A stretch of 64,000 nucleotides of DNA from Halonotius roseus. GTDB lineage: Archaea; Halobacteriota; Halobacteria; Halobacteriales; Haloferacaceae. Each line of letters opens with the position of its first letter. Positions within the stretch are counted from its first letter, which is position 1. Below, piece after piece: positions 24,175 through 33,527 of the stretch. Both the position numbers and the translations under genes were made by a program. Location of the stretch: NCBI RefSeq assembly GCF_006861655.1, contig NZ_SESI01000002.1:718775-782774 (forward strand), given 5' to 3'. Below the pieces are notes generated by a model. That model was not told the origin of the DNA and searched no databases. It saw only the letters and a program-made list of their open reading frames with translations.

Positions 24175-24608
24175 CTGGCGAGGAGCGTGTCCCCGAGGTC
24201 GACCGTGCTGTCCTCGAAGCGATTCAGGATCGGCTTCGTACCGCGCCACAGATCGAGACCGCGGAAATCGTCATTGCTGACGGACAGACGGAACTGAAGG
24301 CACCACTGACCGCGGCAGCCACACCCACTCGGATCGACCGTCGGTTTCTGGATATTCGCTGGTACACGAACGGCGATTTCAGGATTCACTATCAGGAAGA
24401 CTGGCCGGATCGAACGTGGTCTCAGCGATGGGATCGACATCCGAACGAGCACAACGACCGGGATCACTTCCATCCGCCACCGGATGCCGCGACGCCCGGT
24501 GAGAATCGGACGTGGTCGAGCAAATTCGAAGCTGTTCTCAAACTCGTCGTCAATGGCGTCCGCACGCGGACTGACTCACTCTGGCAGGCTGTCGGAGACG
24601 GGGAGTAG
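24171..24608 (+). CDS. TumE/DUF6516-like protein, candidate toxin
   Basis: 145 residues. The centre reads DIRWYTNGDFRIHYQED and then SQRWDRHPNEHNDRDHFHPP. The pattern Y-x-H-Y, RWD, H...HFH is that of TumE-like (DUF6516) proteins, which are partners of helix-turn-helix antitoxins. It is translationally coupled to the upstream winged-helix gene (ATGA overlap). Similarity is judged by eye and not strong at the N-terminus. It could also be a plain accessory protein. Confidence 0.65.
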   Translation: MTGEERVPEVDRAVLEAIQDRLRTAPQIETAEIVIADGQTELKAPLTAAATPTRIDRRFLDIRWYTNGDFRIHYQEDWPDRTWSQRWDRHPNEHNDRDHFHPPPDAATPGENRTWSSKFEAVLKLVVNGVRTRTDSLWQAVGDGE

Positions 24609-24633
24609 GCCGACTATCCGGCGGAACAGTGGG

Positions 24634-25359
24634 TCACTCGCCCGCGCGCAGCCGGTCGATCCGCTGGCCGAGCGGCGGCTGCACCTCGAAATACGTCTGC
24701 CACGTCGCCCCCTCGGGCTCGACGCCACGGTGATCGGCGACCGCCTCGAAGGCGTCGGCCAGCGCGTCGGCACCGACGCGGTCGGCGGCCGCTCGATCCG
24801 CGCGGAACTGGAGTTGCCGACCGATCCAGAAGAGGACGAGCGCGGCAGCCGCGATGACGAACAGCCCGTTTGAAAACGCGATCAAGCCGCCGAACATCGC
24901 GGTGGCGACACCGATGACGACCGCGGCGGCAAACGCGCGGTATTCGAGATACAACAGGCGGCCGCGCTGGGCTTCGGCCGTCAGCAACGCGGTCGCCGTC
25001 GCGTCATCGAGGCTGTCAAAAAATCCCTCCGTAAGCAACAGCTGGCGGCGACCCGGCAGCCCGTGAAGCGAGATCTTGATCGACGACGGATCGGCCGTCT
25101 CGGAGATGTGGATCGCCGTCGGATCGATATCGACCGCCGCGAGCAACGCATCGAGACTCTCCTGCTCGTCGGTCGTTGGCGACCGCGTCTCCCGAAGCGA
25201 CAGCGACACCCGTGGGCCGAGGGCGGCCAACGCCAGAAACAGGACGACGGCGGCGACGACAAACCACAACGGATCGATGGTGGCCTGTAGCGGGATGGCG
25301 GCCGCAGCAATCATACATCCGACTGCGGCCGACGGCCCCATAGCGGTTCCGCTCCACAT
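24634..25359 (-). CDS. M48-peptidase-like membrane protein lacking HExxH
   Basis: 241 residues. One hydrophobic segment lies near the N-terminus (about 30-50) and two more at about 145-190. Between them, QLLLTEGFFDSLDDATATALLTAEAQRGRLLYLE aligns with the region of M48 (HtpX/Ste24) peptidases that reads ...ELLDDDELRAVLAHELGHxxxxD. Here the HExxH histidines are missing. The later DRAAADRVGADALADAFEA and the terminal QPPLGQRIDRLRAGE match the M48 ExxxD and THPxxxxRIxxL regions. I infer a catalytically dead relative. Start is uncertain (ATG at 25359 or the inner ones). Confidence 0.7.
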   Translation of the reverse strand: MWSGTAMGPSAAVGCMIAAAAIPLQATIDPLWFVVAAVVLFLALAALGPRVSLSLRETRSPTTDEQESLDALLAAVDIDPTAIHISETADPSSIKISLHGLPGRRQLLLTEGFFDSLDDATATALLTAEAQRGRLLYLEYRAFAAAVVIGVATAMFGGLIAFSNGLFVIAAAALVLFWIGRQLQFRADRAAADRVGADALADAFEAVADHRGVEPEGATWQTYFEVQPPLGQRIDRLRAGE

Positions 25360-25377
25360 TCCCGCTCGACCAGCCGA

Positions 25378-25509
25378 GTAACCGACTTCCTGGCGGACTG
25401 AAAGGGCGAGGCACTCTCGACGAACCCCGGCGACGTAAGCACCGCAACGAGCAACGCGAGTGAGGAGCGCAGCGAGCCGCGGGAGTCGAGAGTGCCGAGG
25501 GCTTTCTAC
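25378..25509 (+). repeat. Dispersed structured element, copy 3
   Basis: Opens with GTAACCGACTTCCTGGCGG. GAAAG (25400-25404) pairs with CTTTC (25502-25506), and GGCACTCTCGA (25410-25420) pairs with TCGAGAGTGCC (25486-25496). Compared with copy 2 the fourth base of the arm is A in place of T, and the opposite arm has T in place of A, a compensating change. It ends 88 nt before the hisG ATG. It lies in the divergent gap 25360-25594, which has no gene. Confidence 0.8.
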
Positions 25510-25594
25510 ATCTACGTTTTTGATACAACTGCGCAGTCAAAGACTGTCACGTATAGAGGGAAAGACAGTTGCCCTGTCACCGAGAGAAGCGAGT

Positions 25595-26440
25595 ATGCGC
25601 ATCGCCGTGCCCAACAAGGGGCGTCTCCACGAGCCGACGGTGAAACTACTCGAACGCGCCGGGTTACGGATCGAAAATGGGGCCGAGCGGAAGCTCTACG
25701 CCGAGACGGTCGATCCCGACGTGACCGTGCTGTTCGCCCGCGCCGCCGACATCCCGGAGTACGTCGCCGACGGCGCGGCCGCCGTCGGGATTACCGGGGT
25801 CGATCAGGAACGGGAGTCCGGCACCGACCTCGACGAACTGGTCGATCTTGAGTTCGGCCAGTGCCGGCTCGTCTTGGCGGCTCCTGAGGACGGTGAGATC
25901 ACTGAGCCCGAACAGTTGGAGGGCAAAACCGTCGCCACCGAGTTCCCGCGCGTCACCCGCGAGTATTTCGACGAACAGGACATCGACACCGAGATCGTCG
26001 AGGTCACGGGCGCGACTGAGTTGACGCCGCACGTCGAGATGGCCGACGCCATCGTCGATATTACCTCGACGGGAACGACGCTCGCGGTCAACCGACTGGC
26101 GATCATCGACGAGGTGTTGAACAGCTCGGTGCGGCTGTTCGCTCGCCCCGAGACAGCCGACGACGAGAAGGTCGAACAGCTCGTGACGGCGTTTGAGTCC
26201 GTGCTGGCAGCCGACGACAAGCGGTACCTGATGATGAACGTCGCCAGCGAGGATCTAGAGGCCGTCAAAGATGTGATCCCAGGACTCGGCGGGCCGACGG
26301 TGATGGATGTCGCCGGCAGCGACGACCTGGCGGTTCACGTCGTCGTCGACGAACGCGAGGTCTTCGAGGTCATCAACGATCTGAAGGCCGCGGGCGCGAC
26401 CGGGATTTTGGTGACCGAGATCGAACGCCTCGTCGAATAG
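25595..26440 (+). CDS. hisG: ATP phosphoribosyltransferase (long form)
   Basis: A 281-residue first enzyme of histidine biosynthesis, joining ATP and PRPP. The N-terminus [19 protein letters not shown] is canonical and fixes the start; the frame continues upstream to 25460 only through the repeat. The PRPP loop is [18 protein letters not shown]. The C-terminal ACT-like domain (about 205-281, ending [15 protein letters not shown]) makes this the HisG-L form, allosterically inhibited by histidine. Repeat copy 3 sits 88 nt upstream; TATAGAGG near 25552 may be the promoter. Confidence 0.96.
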   Translation: MRIAVPNKGRLHEPTVKLLERAGLRIENGAERKLYAETVDPDVTVLFARAADIPEYVADGAAAVGITGVDQERESGTDLDELVDLEFGQCRLVLAAPEDGEITEPEQLEGKTVATEFPRVTREYFDEQDIDTEIVEVTGATELTPHVEMADAIVDITSTGTTLAVNRLAIIDEVLNSSVRLFARPETADDEKVEQLVTAFESVLAADDKRYLMMNVASEDLEAVKDVIPGLGGPTVMDVAGSDDLAVHVVVDEREVFEVINDLKAAGATGILVTEIERLVE

Positions 26441-26465
26441 CTGCGGGACAGTTTGGGCAGTGAGA

Positions 26466-26948
26466 TCAGCCCGGCGCGCTCATATAGAGGATCACCGCTC
26501 CGCCGACGACCGTGCCGAGGATGACCGTGATGATCGCGTGGATCGCGGTGATCAACCCGGTTGTTCGGCGTGGTTGCCGATAGAGCAGCTGGATCGCCAC
26601 CGCGTCGACAGCGAGGGCGAGAAGGATCCCAAGCGGGCCCGGCAGCGACAGCAACGCCGTTCCGGTCGAGACAACCGCGGGGCCGACGCCGACACCGAGT
26701 GCCTTGATGACGGCGACATCGCCGAGGACGTTCCGGGCTGCAAGGTGGGCTGTGATCGACAAAAAGAGTGCCAACAGCCCGACGGTGCCGAGGATGGCCG
26801 TCGGGCTCGGGGCTGCTTGCAGGGTGAGTGCGGCCGACAACGACGATCCAGCCACCGACATACTTAGATACAGACCCCGGGGGATGTCGAATCTGTCGTT
26901 TGGCAACGCGACGACAAGAGCAGCGATCGACTCAGTTGACCCGCTCAT
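26466..26948 (-). CDS. Membrane protein (DUF7473-like)
   Basis: 160 residues with about four hydrophobic segments (about 28-45, 52-70, 82-115 and 128-157) joined by short loops (YRQPRRTTG). It is a haloarchaeal membrane protein of unknown function; the DUF7473 name is from memory and unsure. Its start overlaps the end of the upstream gene (stop at 26932) by 17 nt, so the two are co-transcribed and possibly functionally linked. It converges with hisG. Confidence 0.7.
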   Translation of the reverse strand: MSGSTESIAALVVALPNDRFDIPRGLYLSMSVAGSSLSAALTLQAAPSPTAILGTVGLLALFLSITAHLAARNVLGDVAVIKALGVGVGPAVVSTGTALLSLPGPLGILLALAVDAVAIQLLYRQPRRTTGLITAIHAIITVILGTVVGGAVILYMSAPG

Positions 26949-27270
26949 CCAGCCGACGGCTCCCCCTGATCGCCCGGAGGTTCGAGACGGTTACAACGAC
27001 GCCGATGGCCGCGACAGCGATCGGAACCCCGACCGCGATCGGGCTGTCGGCGATGAGAAGATAGCCCGCAAACGTGACCGCCAGCGTGGCGAATTTGAGG
27101 GCGGCAAAGCCGATCGGCCCGGGCTGCCGCGAGAGCAGTCGGCTGACGACCGGGTTTGCCTCAACAACCGCATACCGCCGGACAGCGACGACCGTTGTCA
27201 CGTAGTCACCGACCCCATAGCAGAGCACCGCAAGCAACCACCATCCGAGGTCGACAGCGGGGAGCACCAT
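26932..27270 (-). CDS. Small membrane protein (DUF5658-like)
   Basis: 112 residues from the ATG at 27270 (MVLPAVDLGWWLLAVLCYG); the frame is open to 27363 but the extra part runs into the divergent trmG10 region. There are three to four membrane helices. YGVGDYVTTVVAVRRYAVVEANPVVSRLL resembles DUF5658-type proteins, where a D-x-x-TT and E-x-NP pattern is common. Function unknown. It overlaps the next leftward gene by 17 nt. Confidence 0.7.
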   Translation of the reverse strand: MVLPAVDLGWWLLAVLCYGVGDYVTTVVAVRRYAVVEANPVVSRLLSRQPGPIGFAALKFATLAVTFAGYLLIADSPIAVGVPIAVAAIGVVVTVSNLRAIRGSRRLDERVN

Positions 27271-27394
27271 ACACCGAGTGACGGGCGAACCGACAAGAGA
27301 ACACCGGGTTGGACGATGGCTGACACCGAATTGGGCGATAGCTGCGGGCCCCAGAATCGACACGCTGAAACGCGATCTACGACTGTACCGAGGC

Positions 27395-28483
27395 GTGTAC
27401 TGTCTGGAACTCGCCGGCGACGAGGACGCGTTTGCGGCCTACGAGGCCGGCTCGGCCGCGAGTGCAGTCGATGTCGTTGCCGGCGGGGTGGCGACCGCCC
27501 GCGGGATCGACACCGAGGGCGTCCGGCGACTCGCCTACACGCATGCCGCCAGCGAGCTCATTGCCACAACCGACGCCGATATCGAGGCCGCGGCGGCCGC
27601 GCTCCGAGCAGCGAAGATCGACCGCGAGGGGTCGGTTGCCGTGCGAGCCCGTGATGTGCGAAGCCAAACAGGCGTGAGCACGCAAGCGGCCGAACGGCAG
27701 CTCGGCGGTGTCCTCGTCGACCGTGGCTTTGCGGTCGATCTCGACAATCCCGACCACGAACTGCGGGTGTTGTTTGCGGGCGATGACGGCGTGGACGATG
27801 ACGACGCAGACGGTGACGGCAATGACGGCGCAGACGGTGATGACAATAACGGCGCAGACGATGACAACGACAACTGCTGCCTCATCGGCTGGCTCGCTGT
27901 CGAGAGCCGGCGGGACTACGGCGAGCGACGACCCACGGATCGCCCCTTTGTCCAGCCCGGGAGTATGGCCCCGCTCGATGCGCGTGCGCTCGTGAACATC
28001 GCGGGAGCCGGCCCGGAAACCACGGTCGTCGACCCGATGTGCGGCACCGGCGGGCTGCTGTTGGAGGCCGGCCTCGTCGGCAGCGACGTGATCGGCATCG
28101 ACGCCCAGTGGAAGATGGCCCGCGGGAGCCGGGAGAATCTGGCGGGGCTGCGCGAGGAGACCGACAAGGGATTCGACGGCAACGTGAGCGTCCTCCGCGG
28201 CGACGCGACCGCGCTCGCCCTGATCGACGATGTTGCCGACGCGGTCGTCTTCGACGCCCCCTACGGCCGCCAATCAAAGATCGCCCGCCACGAGTTGGAT
28301 GAGCTGGTCGGTGGCGCGCTCCGGGAGGCCCGGCGGATCGCACCGCGAGCGGTTGTCGTCGCCGATCGAGCGTGGGATGATGCCGCAGAAAAAGCGGGCT
28401 GGACTGTCGAGAAACGGTTCAAGCGACGGGTGCACGGATCGCTGGTGCGACACGTTCACGTTTTGGATGAGCGGGCGGAGTAG
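27395..28483 (+). CDS. trmG10: tRNA (guanine(10)-N2)-dimethyltransferase
   Basis: A 362-residue THUMP plus Rossmann methyltransferase that makes m2G/m2,2G at position 10 of tRNA. The SAM motif is VVDPMCGTGGLLLEAGLVG (near 215), and the catalytic motif is FDAPYGR in place of the usual DPPYG. I start at GTG 27395 because MYCLELAGDEDAFAA is how haloarchaeal members begin; an ATG-less extension to 27278 is not family-like. Between the two domains lies an Asp/Asn/Gly-rich insert (about 27783-27880) built of near-repeats of GADGDD and GADDDND, probably a disordered linker. Confidence 0.85.
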   Translation: MYCLELAGDEDAFAAYEAGSAASAVDVVAGGVATARGIDTEGVRRLAYTHAASELIATTDADIEAAAAALRAAKIDREGSVAVRARDVRSQTGVSTQAAERQLGGVLVDRGFAVDLDNPDHELRVLFAGDDGVDDDDADGDGNDGADGDDNNGADDDNDNCCLIGWLAVESRRDYGERRPTDRPFVQPGSMAPLDARALVNIAGAGPETTVVDPMCGTGGLLLEAGLVGSDVIGIDAQWKMARGSRENLAGLREETDKGFDGNVSVLRGDATALALIDDVADAVVFDAPYGRQSKIARHELDELVGGALREARRIAPRAVVVADRAWDDAAEKAGWTVEKRFKRRVHGSLVRHVHVLDERAE

Positions 28484-28547
28484 GTCGCAGCTGCGGGGGA
28501 ACACGGAGATCCACCCCGTTTAAGCCGCCGGCTGGCCGAGTGCGCGT

Positions 28548-29069
28548 ATGACCAATCAGGCACTCATCGATGCCTTACGCGACGCCGACGCGGTGCAGTA
28601 CGGCGAGTTCGAACTCTCCCACGGCGGCACCAGCGACTACTACGTCGACAAATACCTCTTCGAGACCAACCCGGAGTGTCTGGAACTGATTGCGGAGGCC
28701 TTTGCCGCCGAAATCGACGAACCGAAGCTCGCCGGCGTCGCCCTCGGGGCGGTGCCGCTGGTCGCGGTGACCGCCGTCGAAACCGGTCGACCCTACGTGA
28801 TCGCCCGCAAGCAGGCCAAGGAGTATGGAACGGGTAACCGAATTGAGGGCCGGCTGGACGAGGGCGAGGAGGTCGTCGTACTGGAGGATATCGCTACGAC
28901 CGGCACCTCGGCGGTCGAGGCCGCCGAAGCGTTGCGCGAGGCCGGCGCGGTCGTAAACCGCGTGCTCGTCGTCGTTGACCGCGAAGAGGGCGCGGCCGAG
29001 GCGTTGGCCGAGCATGATCTCGAACTCGACGCGCTCGTGACCGCGAGCGAGCTGCTGGCCGATCGGTAG
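28548..29069 (+). CDS. pyrE: Orotate phosphoribosyltransferase
   Basis: A 173-residue pyrimidine biosynthesis enzyme, orotate + PRPP to OMP. The orotate side is [20 protein letters not shown]. The flexible lysine loop is [17 protein letters not shown], and the PRPP loop is [18 protein letters not shown]. Length and start are typical of haloarchaeal PyrE2. It lies 64 nt downstream of trmG10 on the same strand. pyrD is elsewhere in the window (62855-63913). Confidence 0.96.
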   Translation: MTNQALIDALRDADAVQYGEFELSHGGTSDYYVDKYLFETNPECLELIAEAFAAEIDEPKLAGVALGAVPLVAVTAVETGRPYVIARKQAKEYGTGNRIEGRLDEGEEVVVLEDIATTGTSAVEAAEALREAGAVVNRVLVVVDREEGAAEALAEHDLELDALVTASELLADR

Positions 29070-29093
29070 CCGACAGCGGTCGCAAATGGCTGA

Positions 29094-30209
29094 TCAGGCT
29101 GGTTCCGGCGTCGCCGGATACCGGGATTCGACAACCGCGAAGGTGAGCGTGCTGAGGACGCCCAACAGCGTCCCGACGGTGAGCGCGATCGCCAGATCCG
29201 GGAGGGTAAAGGCGGCGATCCCCGCGATATCCGGGAGCAGAAAGCCCGACAGCCCGTAGAGGACGATGGCGATAGCGACGACATAAAACGGCGCGTTGAG
29301 ATACCGCCATCGGAAGCGATCGGCGAGATACTCGTCGGTGACCTGGCCGAGACTGCTGGTGATCCCGGCGGCCGCAAACCACTGCACCGAGCCGTGGACG
29401 AAGGCCGCGGCGGTGGTGACGATGGCACCCGCATCGTCGCCGGCTGCCGTGACGGTCTCGACGAGTGAGACGCCCTGGACGCCGCCGACGATGACGAGCG
29501 CGAGGGCGACGACGTAGGTGATCAGTGTCGCCCGGCCGGCGTACAGCCCGTTGCGAATCCGGTCGGCGGTCGCGTCGATGCTGTCCTCCAGACCGAGACC
29601 GCGGAACAGGGTGTAGAGGCCCAAGAGAGCCGACAGGAGGCCGAGGACGACCGCGCCGGCAACATCGAACACGCCGGCGATAACGACCATCGGGTAGATC
29701 AACAGGAGCACCCCGAGCGGCACAAGGATCGTCCCGCGGGTCTCGGGATCGGCCAACACCTGCTTGATGGTGTAGTACATCGATTCGAGGTTCTGGGCCT
29801 GCCGGACGACGACGCGCTGGACGCCGTCGATCGGCATCCGCGAGCGGATGATCGGGATCACCGACTCGTCTTGGGCTCCATCGGTGATGACGATCGCGCT
29901 GACCTCCTCGCCGGTCTGGAGGCCCGCCAGCACCGTGTCGATCTCGTCGCCGATGGTGCGGTTGGCGGTGACATCGTTGCCCTCGACACCGGTGACGACA
30001 GCGACCTCGACGGCCTCGTCGTCCTCGGCCTGCAGCGAATCGTATGTCGAGAGCCCCTGGAACATGACGTTGAGATCGGAGTCCTCCGGATCGACGGTCG
30101 CCAGGGCGATGGCGGCCTCCCGAACCGCATCGCTGCCGACGACCGGGGTTTCGATGTCGGTTTTCCGGCCGACATCATCATCGAGGTCGATACAGAGGAC
30201 GAGCAGCAT
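29094..30209 (-). CDS. DUF373 family membrane protein
   Basis: 371 residues. The N-terminal half (1-150) is soluble and conserved: LLVLCIDLDDDVGRKTDIETPVVG, EVAVVTGVEG and VRQAQNLESMYYTIKQ. The C-terminal half has about six to seven membrane helices. This is the archaeal DUF373 family, with unknown function. The TnpB element inserted just beyond its 5' end, so its promoter region (30210-30250) now adjoins the right end of that element. Confidence 0.92.
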   Translation of the reverse strand: MLLVLCIDLDDDVGRKTDIETPVVGSDAVREAAIALATVDPEDSDLNVMFQGLSTYDSLQAEDDEAVEVAVVTGVEGNDVTANRTIGDEIDTVLAGLQTGEEVSAIVITDGAQDESVIPIIRSRMPIDGVQRVVVRQAQNLESMYYTIKQVLADPETRGTILVPLGVLLLIYPMVVIAGVFDVAGAVVLGLLSALLGLYTLFRGLGLEDSIDATADRIRNGLYAGRATLITYVVALALVIVGGVQGVSLVETVTAAGDDAGAIVTTAAAFVHGSVQWFAAAGITSSLGQVTDEYLADRFRWRYLNAPFYVVAIAIVLYGLSGFLLPDIAGIAAFTLPDLAIALTVGTLLGVLSTLTFAVVESRYPATPEPA

Positions 30210-30250
30210 GCATACGAAGGTACGCGAGCGATCGGTTAAGGCTTTTCTGG

Positions 30251-30496
30251 GGTTGACATCCTCCCCGCGCTAAAGGGCGAGGATTCCCCGAAGGGGATAT
30301 TCAGGTTGCGCGTTTCCTCGGTTCTCAGGGACGCTTTCGCGTGGAACGTCGACGGTCGCCACCGAGTTGTGACCAACGGTGTGCTTTCCAGCGCGTACAG
30401 CCCTGTCAATGGGGCCTTCCTCCCCGCGTACAGCGGGCGTCAAAGACGACTGGTTGTTCAGCCAGCGAGGTAGCACGGGTCGCGTCAGCCGGACTG

Positions 30497-30520
<24 letters not shown>
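30251..30520 (-). ncRNA. Probable reRNA (omega RNA) of TnpB
   Basis: TnpB nucleases use an RNA made from the 3' part of tnpB and the downstream right end. The stretch between the tnpB stop (30497) and the right end is about 245 bp without a gene. It is structured at its end and has the composition expected of such RNA. The guide would be the flanking sequence past the right end, starting CCCCAGAAAAGCCTTA on the minus strand. No direct evidence for its borders. Confidence 0.5.
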
Positions 30521-31546
<1,026 letters not shown>

Positions 31547-31702
31547 TACATATGTAATCAAATATGCTGTAACAAGTATCTGTTGGAATATCAAGCCGTA
31601 CTGTCAACGGTGGTTTGTGTCGTTGAGTGTCGGATTTATCCGCGCTAAAGCACGGGCTTTTTTTCGTACTCCCGTAAGCGAACGCCGCGGGTTGCCACCG
31701 GG

Positions 31703-32362
31703 TTAGGCGGTGTGTTCGACGCCGTCAAGGAGGGTGTTGATCGAATCGGTTTCGTCGACTTGCCGAGGGTGAACGCCGAAACAGACGACGAAATCCTCAC
31801 CGACTGGAACGGCGGTGGTGATATGCAGCGTGAGATCGAGTTCGATGTCGGCCTCGGTGAACCGCCCCTCGGCGCGGTAACGGACGACCTCGACGGACTC
31901 GCCAAGGTGATCGACCGAGCGGGTGCTGTCGCGTTCGATGTTGCCGAGTTGGTCGTAGCGATCCTGAATCATGGCGACGAGGTCGTCGGTCGACATATCG
32001 GCGACAGGGTTGAACGCCTCGCCGAACACCTCGACCTGCGGTGTCGAGAGGACGGTGAACATCGCCCAGCGGTACTCCTGACCGAGGATCGAAAACCCGC
32101 GGTCGTACTCGGCGATCTGATTGGTGACCTCGACCTCGCGGCTCTGGCCGCCGGCCTCGAAGGTGCGGGTGATCGTATCCGAGGTGCGATTCGACTCCTG
32201 ATACGGGCTTTCGGAGAGCGTTGCCTCGGCGACGACGGCGGCATCGGATTCGAAACTGAGCGACTCGTTGCCGAGGGCGAAATCGAGAGCGGAGCAGCCG
32301 GCCAGCGAGGCGAGACCGAAGGTGGCGGAACCTGCGAGGAGACGGCGACGTGTGGAATCCAT
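31703..32362 (-). CDS. Tat-exported lipoprotein (DUF6517-like)
   Basis: A 219-residue protein with a twin-arginine signal and lipobox: MDSTRRRLLAGSATFGLASLAGC, cysteine near residue 23 as the lipidated residue. The mature part contains a repeated beta-rich pattern (RTFEAGGQSREVEVTNQIAEYDRGFS) and matches the haloarchaeal DUF6517 family of unknown function. The frame is open to 32884 but the ATG at 32362 with its signal peptide is the clear start. It lies just outside the left end of the TnpB element. Confidence 0.85.
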   Translation of the reverse strand: MDSTRRRLLAGSATFGLASLAGCSALDFALGNESLSFESDAAVVAEATLSESPYQESNRTSDTITRTFEAGGQSREVEVTNQIAEYDRGFSILGQEYRWAMFTVLSTPQVEVFGEAFNPVADMSTDDLVAMIQDRYDQLGNIERDSTRSVDHLGESVEVVRYRAEGRFTEADIELDLTLHITTAVPVGEDFVVCFGVHPRQVDETDSINTLLDGVEHTA

Positions 32363-32506
32363 GGTTGGTAGTGGGCGGGATGGCGGATAAACGGCAGGGG
32401 AAGCTAGCGGACACAAGAAGCACAAAGCCAGTATGACACCGGTTTCGGTTGCGCTATCGACGTTTCGGACGGTTTTTGTGGCGGGGAGCGATAGGGTGGG
32501 TAACTG

Positions 32507-33502
32507 ATGATCTCCAAAGGCTGCGAACAGTGCGCCAAAGGCGGGAAGATGGTGCTTTTCGTCTACGGCTACTGTGACCAGCGGGACTGTTTCTACTGTC
32601 CGCTTGGGGAAAACCGCAAGAACGTCACCGACGTCTACGCCAACGAACGCCTCGTCGAGGACGACGAGGACATCATCGAGGAGGCCCACCGGATGGACGC
32701 GCTGGGCACCTCGATTACCGGTGGCGAACCGCAAGAAGCGATGGAGAAGACCTGTCGCTACCTCCGCTTGCTGAAAGACGAGTTCGGCGAGGATCACCAC
32801 ACCCACCTTTACACCGGTATTACGGGTGGCCGCGAGAACATGCGGCGGCTCTCGGAAGCCGGGCTCGACGAGATTCGGTTCCACCCACCGTACGAACAGT
32901 GGGGCGACCTACATGGAACCGAGTGGGAGGAAATCCTCCATATCGCCCGCGAAGAAGGGATGACGCCCGCCTTCGAGATTCCGGGGATTCGTGCCGAGGA
33001 GGAGTTCCTTGAATTCCTCAATGAGGGCGCGGCGGAGTTCTGCAATATCAACGAGTTCGAGATGAGCGACGGCAACTACCGCCGGATGCAGGAGCAGGGC
33101 TACGAACTCCAAGACGGTCACATGTCCGCCGTCGACGGCTCGAAGGAGGAGATTCTGGAGACGATGGGCGATCACGAACGCGTCTATTTCTGTACGAGCG
33201 TGTTCAAGGACGCCGCCCAGCACCGCAACCGACTGAAGCGGATGGCCCGCGTCATCGGCCGCGAGTTCGACGAGATCACCGACGACGGCACGCTCGTCTA
33301 CGGGAAGACGTGGGAGCCGGAGGCTCGACTGGAAGAATTGGGGGTTCCCGAGGAGTTCTACACCGTCAAATCCGACCACGTCGAGTTGGCCTGGTGGCTG
33401 CTCGAAGAGATGGTCGAAGACGGCGACGTGAGCGAAGGCGAGATCGTCGAGCAGTACCCGACCGTCGATGGGACGGTCGTCGAGCGAACGCCGTTGGCGT
33501 AG
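32507..33502 (+). CDS. Radical SAM protein with a Cx4CxxC cluster motif
   Basis: A 331-residue archaeal radical SAM enzyme. After an N-terminal CEQC (C6, C9) comes YGYCDQRDCFYCPLGENR with C23, C28 and C31, i.e. Cx4CxxC in place of the standard Cx3CxxC. The SAM-binding SITGGEPQEA lies near residue 70, and TGITGGRENMRRL and RFHPPYEQWG follow. The family is conserved in archaea and of unknown reaction. C180 (EFCNINEF) and C222 could hold an auxiliary site. It is a single gene with a T-run after its stop. Confidence 0.88.
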   Translation: MISKGCEQCAKGGKMVLFVYGYCDQRDCFYCPLGENRKNVTDVYANERLVEDDEDIIEEAHRMDALGTSITGGEPQEAMEKTCRYLRLLKDEFGEDHHTHLYTGITGGRENMRRLSEAGLDEIRFHPPYEQWGDLHGTEWEEILHIAREEGMTPAFEIPGIRAEEEFLEFLNEGAAEFCNINEFEMSDGNYRRMQEQGYELQDGHMSAVDGSKEEILETMGDHERVYFCTSVFKDAAQHRNRLKRMARVIGREFDEITDDGTLVYGKTWEPEARLEELGVPEEFYTVKSDHVELAWWLLEEMVEDGDVSEGEIVEQYPTVDGTVVERTPLA

Positions 33503-33510
33503 ACGTAAAA

Positions 33511-33519
33511 ACGATTTTT
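33511..33519 (+). terminator. T-run terminator of the radical SAM gene
   Basis: The 25-bp convergent gap after 33502 reads ACGATTTTTTGCGG; the six-T run follows the radical SAM stop by about 10 nt, an archaeal-type termination signal. The A-run just before it could serve the opposing oapC gene. Confidence 0.4.
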
Positions 33520-33527
33520 TGCGGTCG

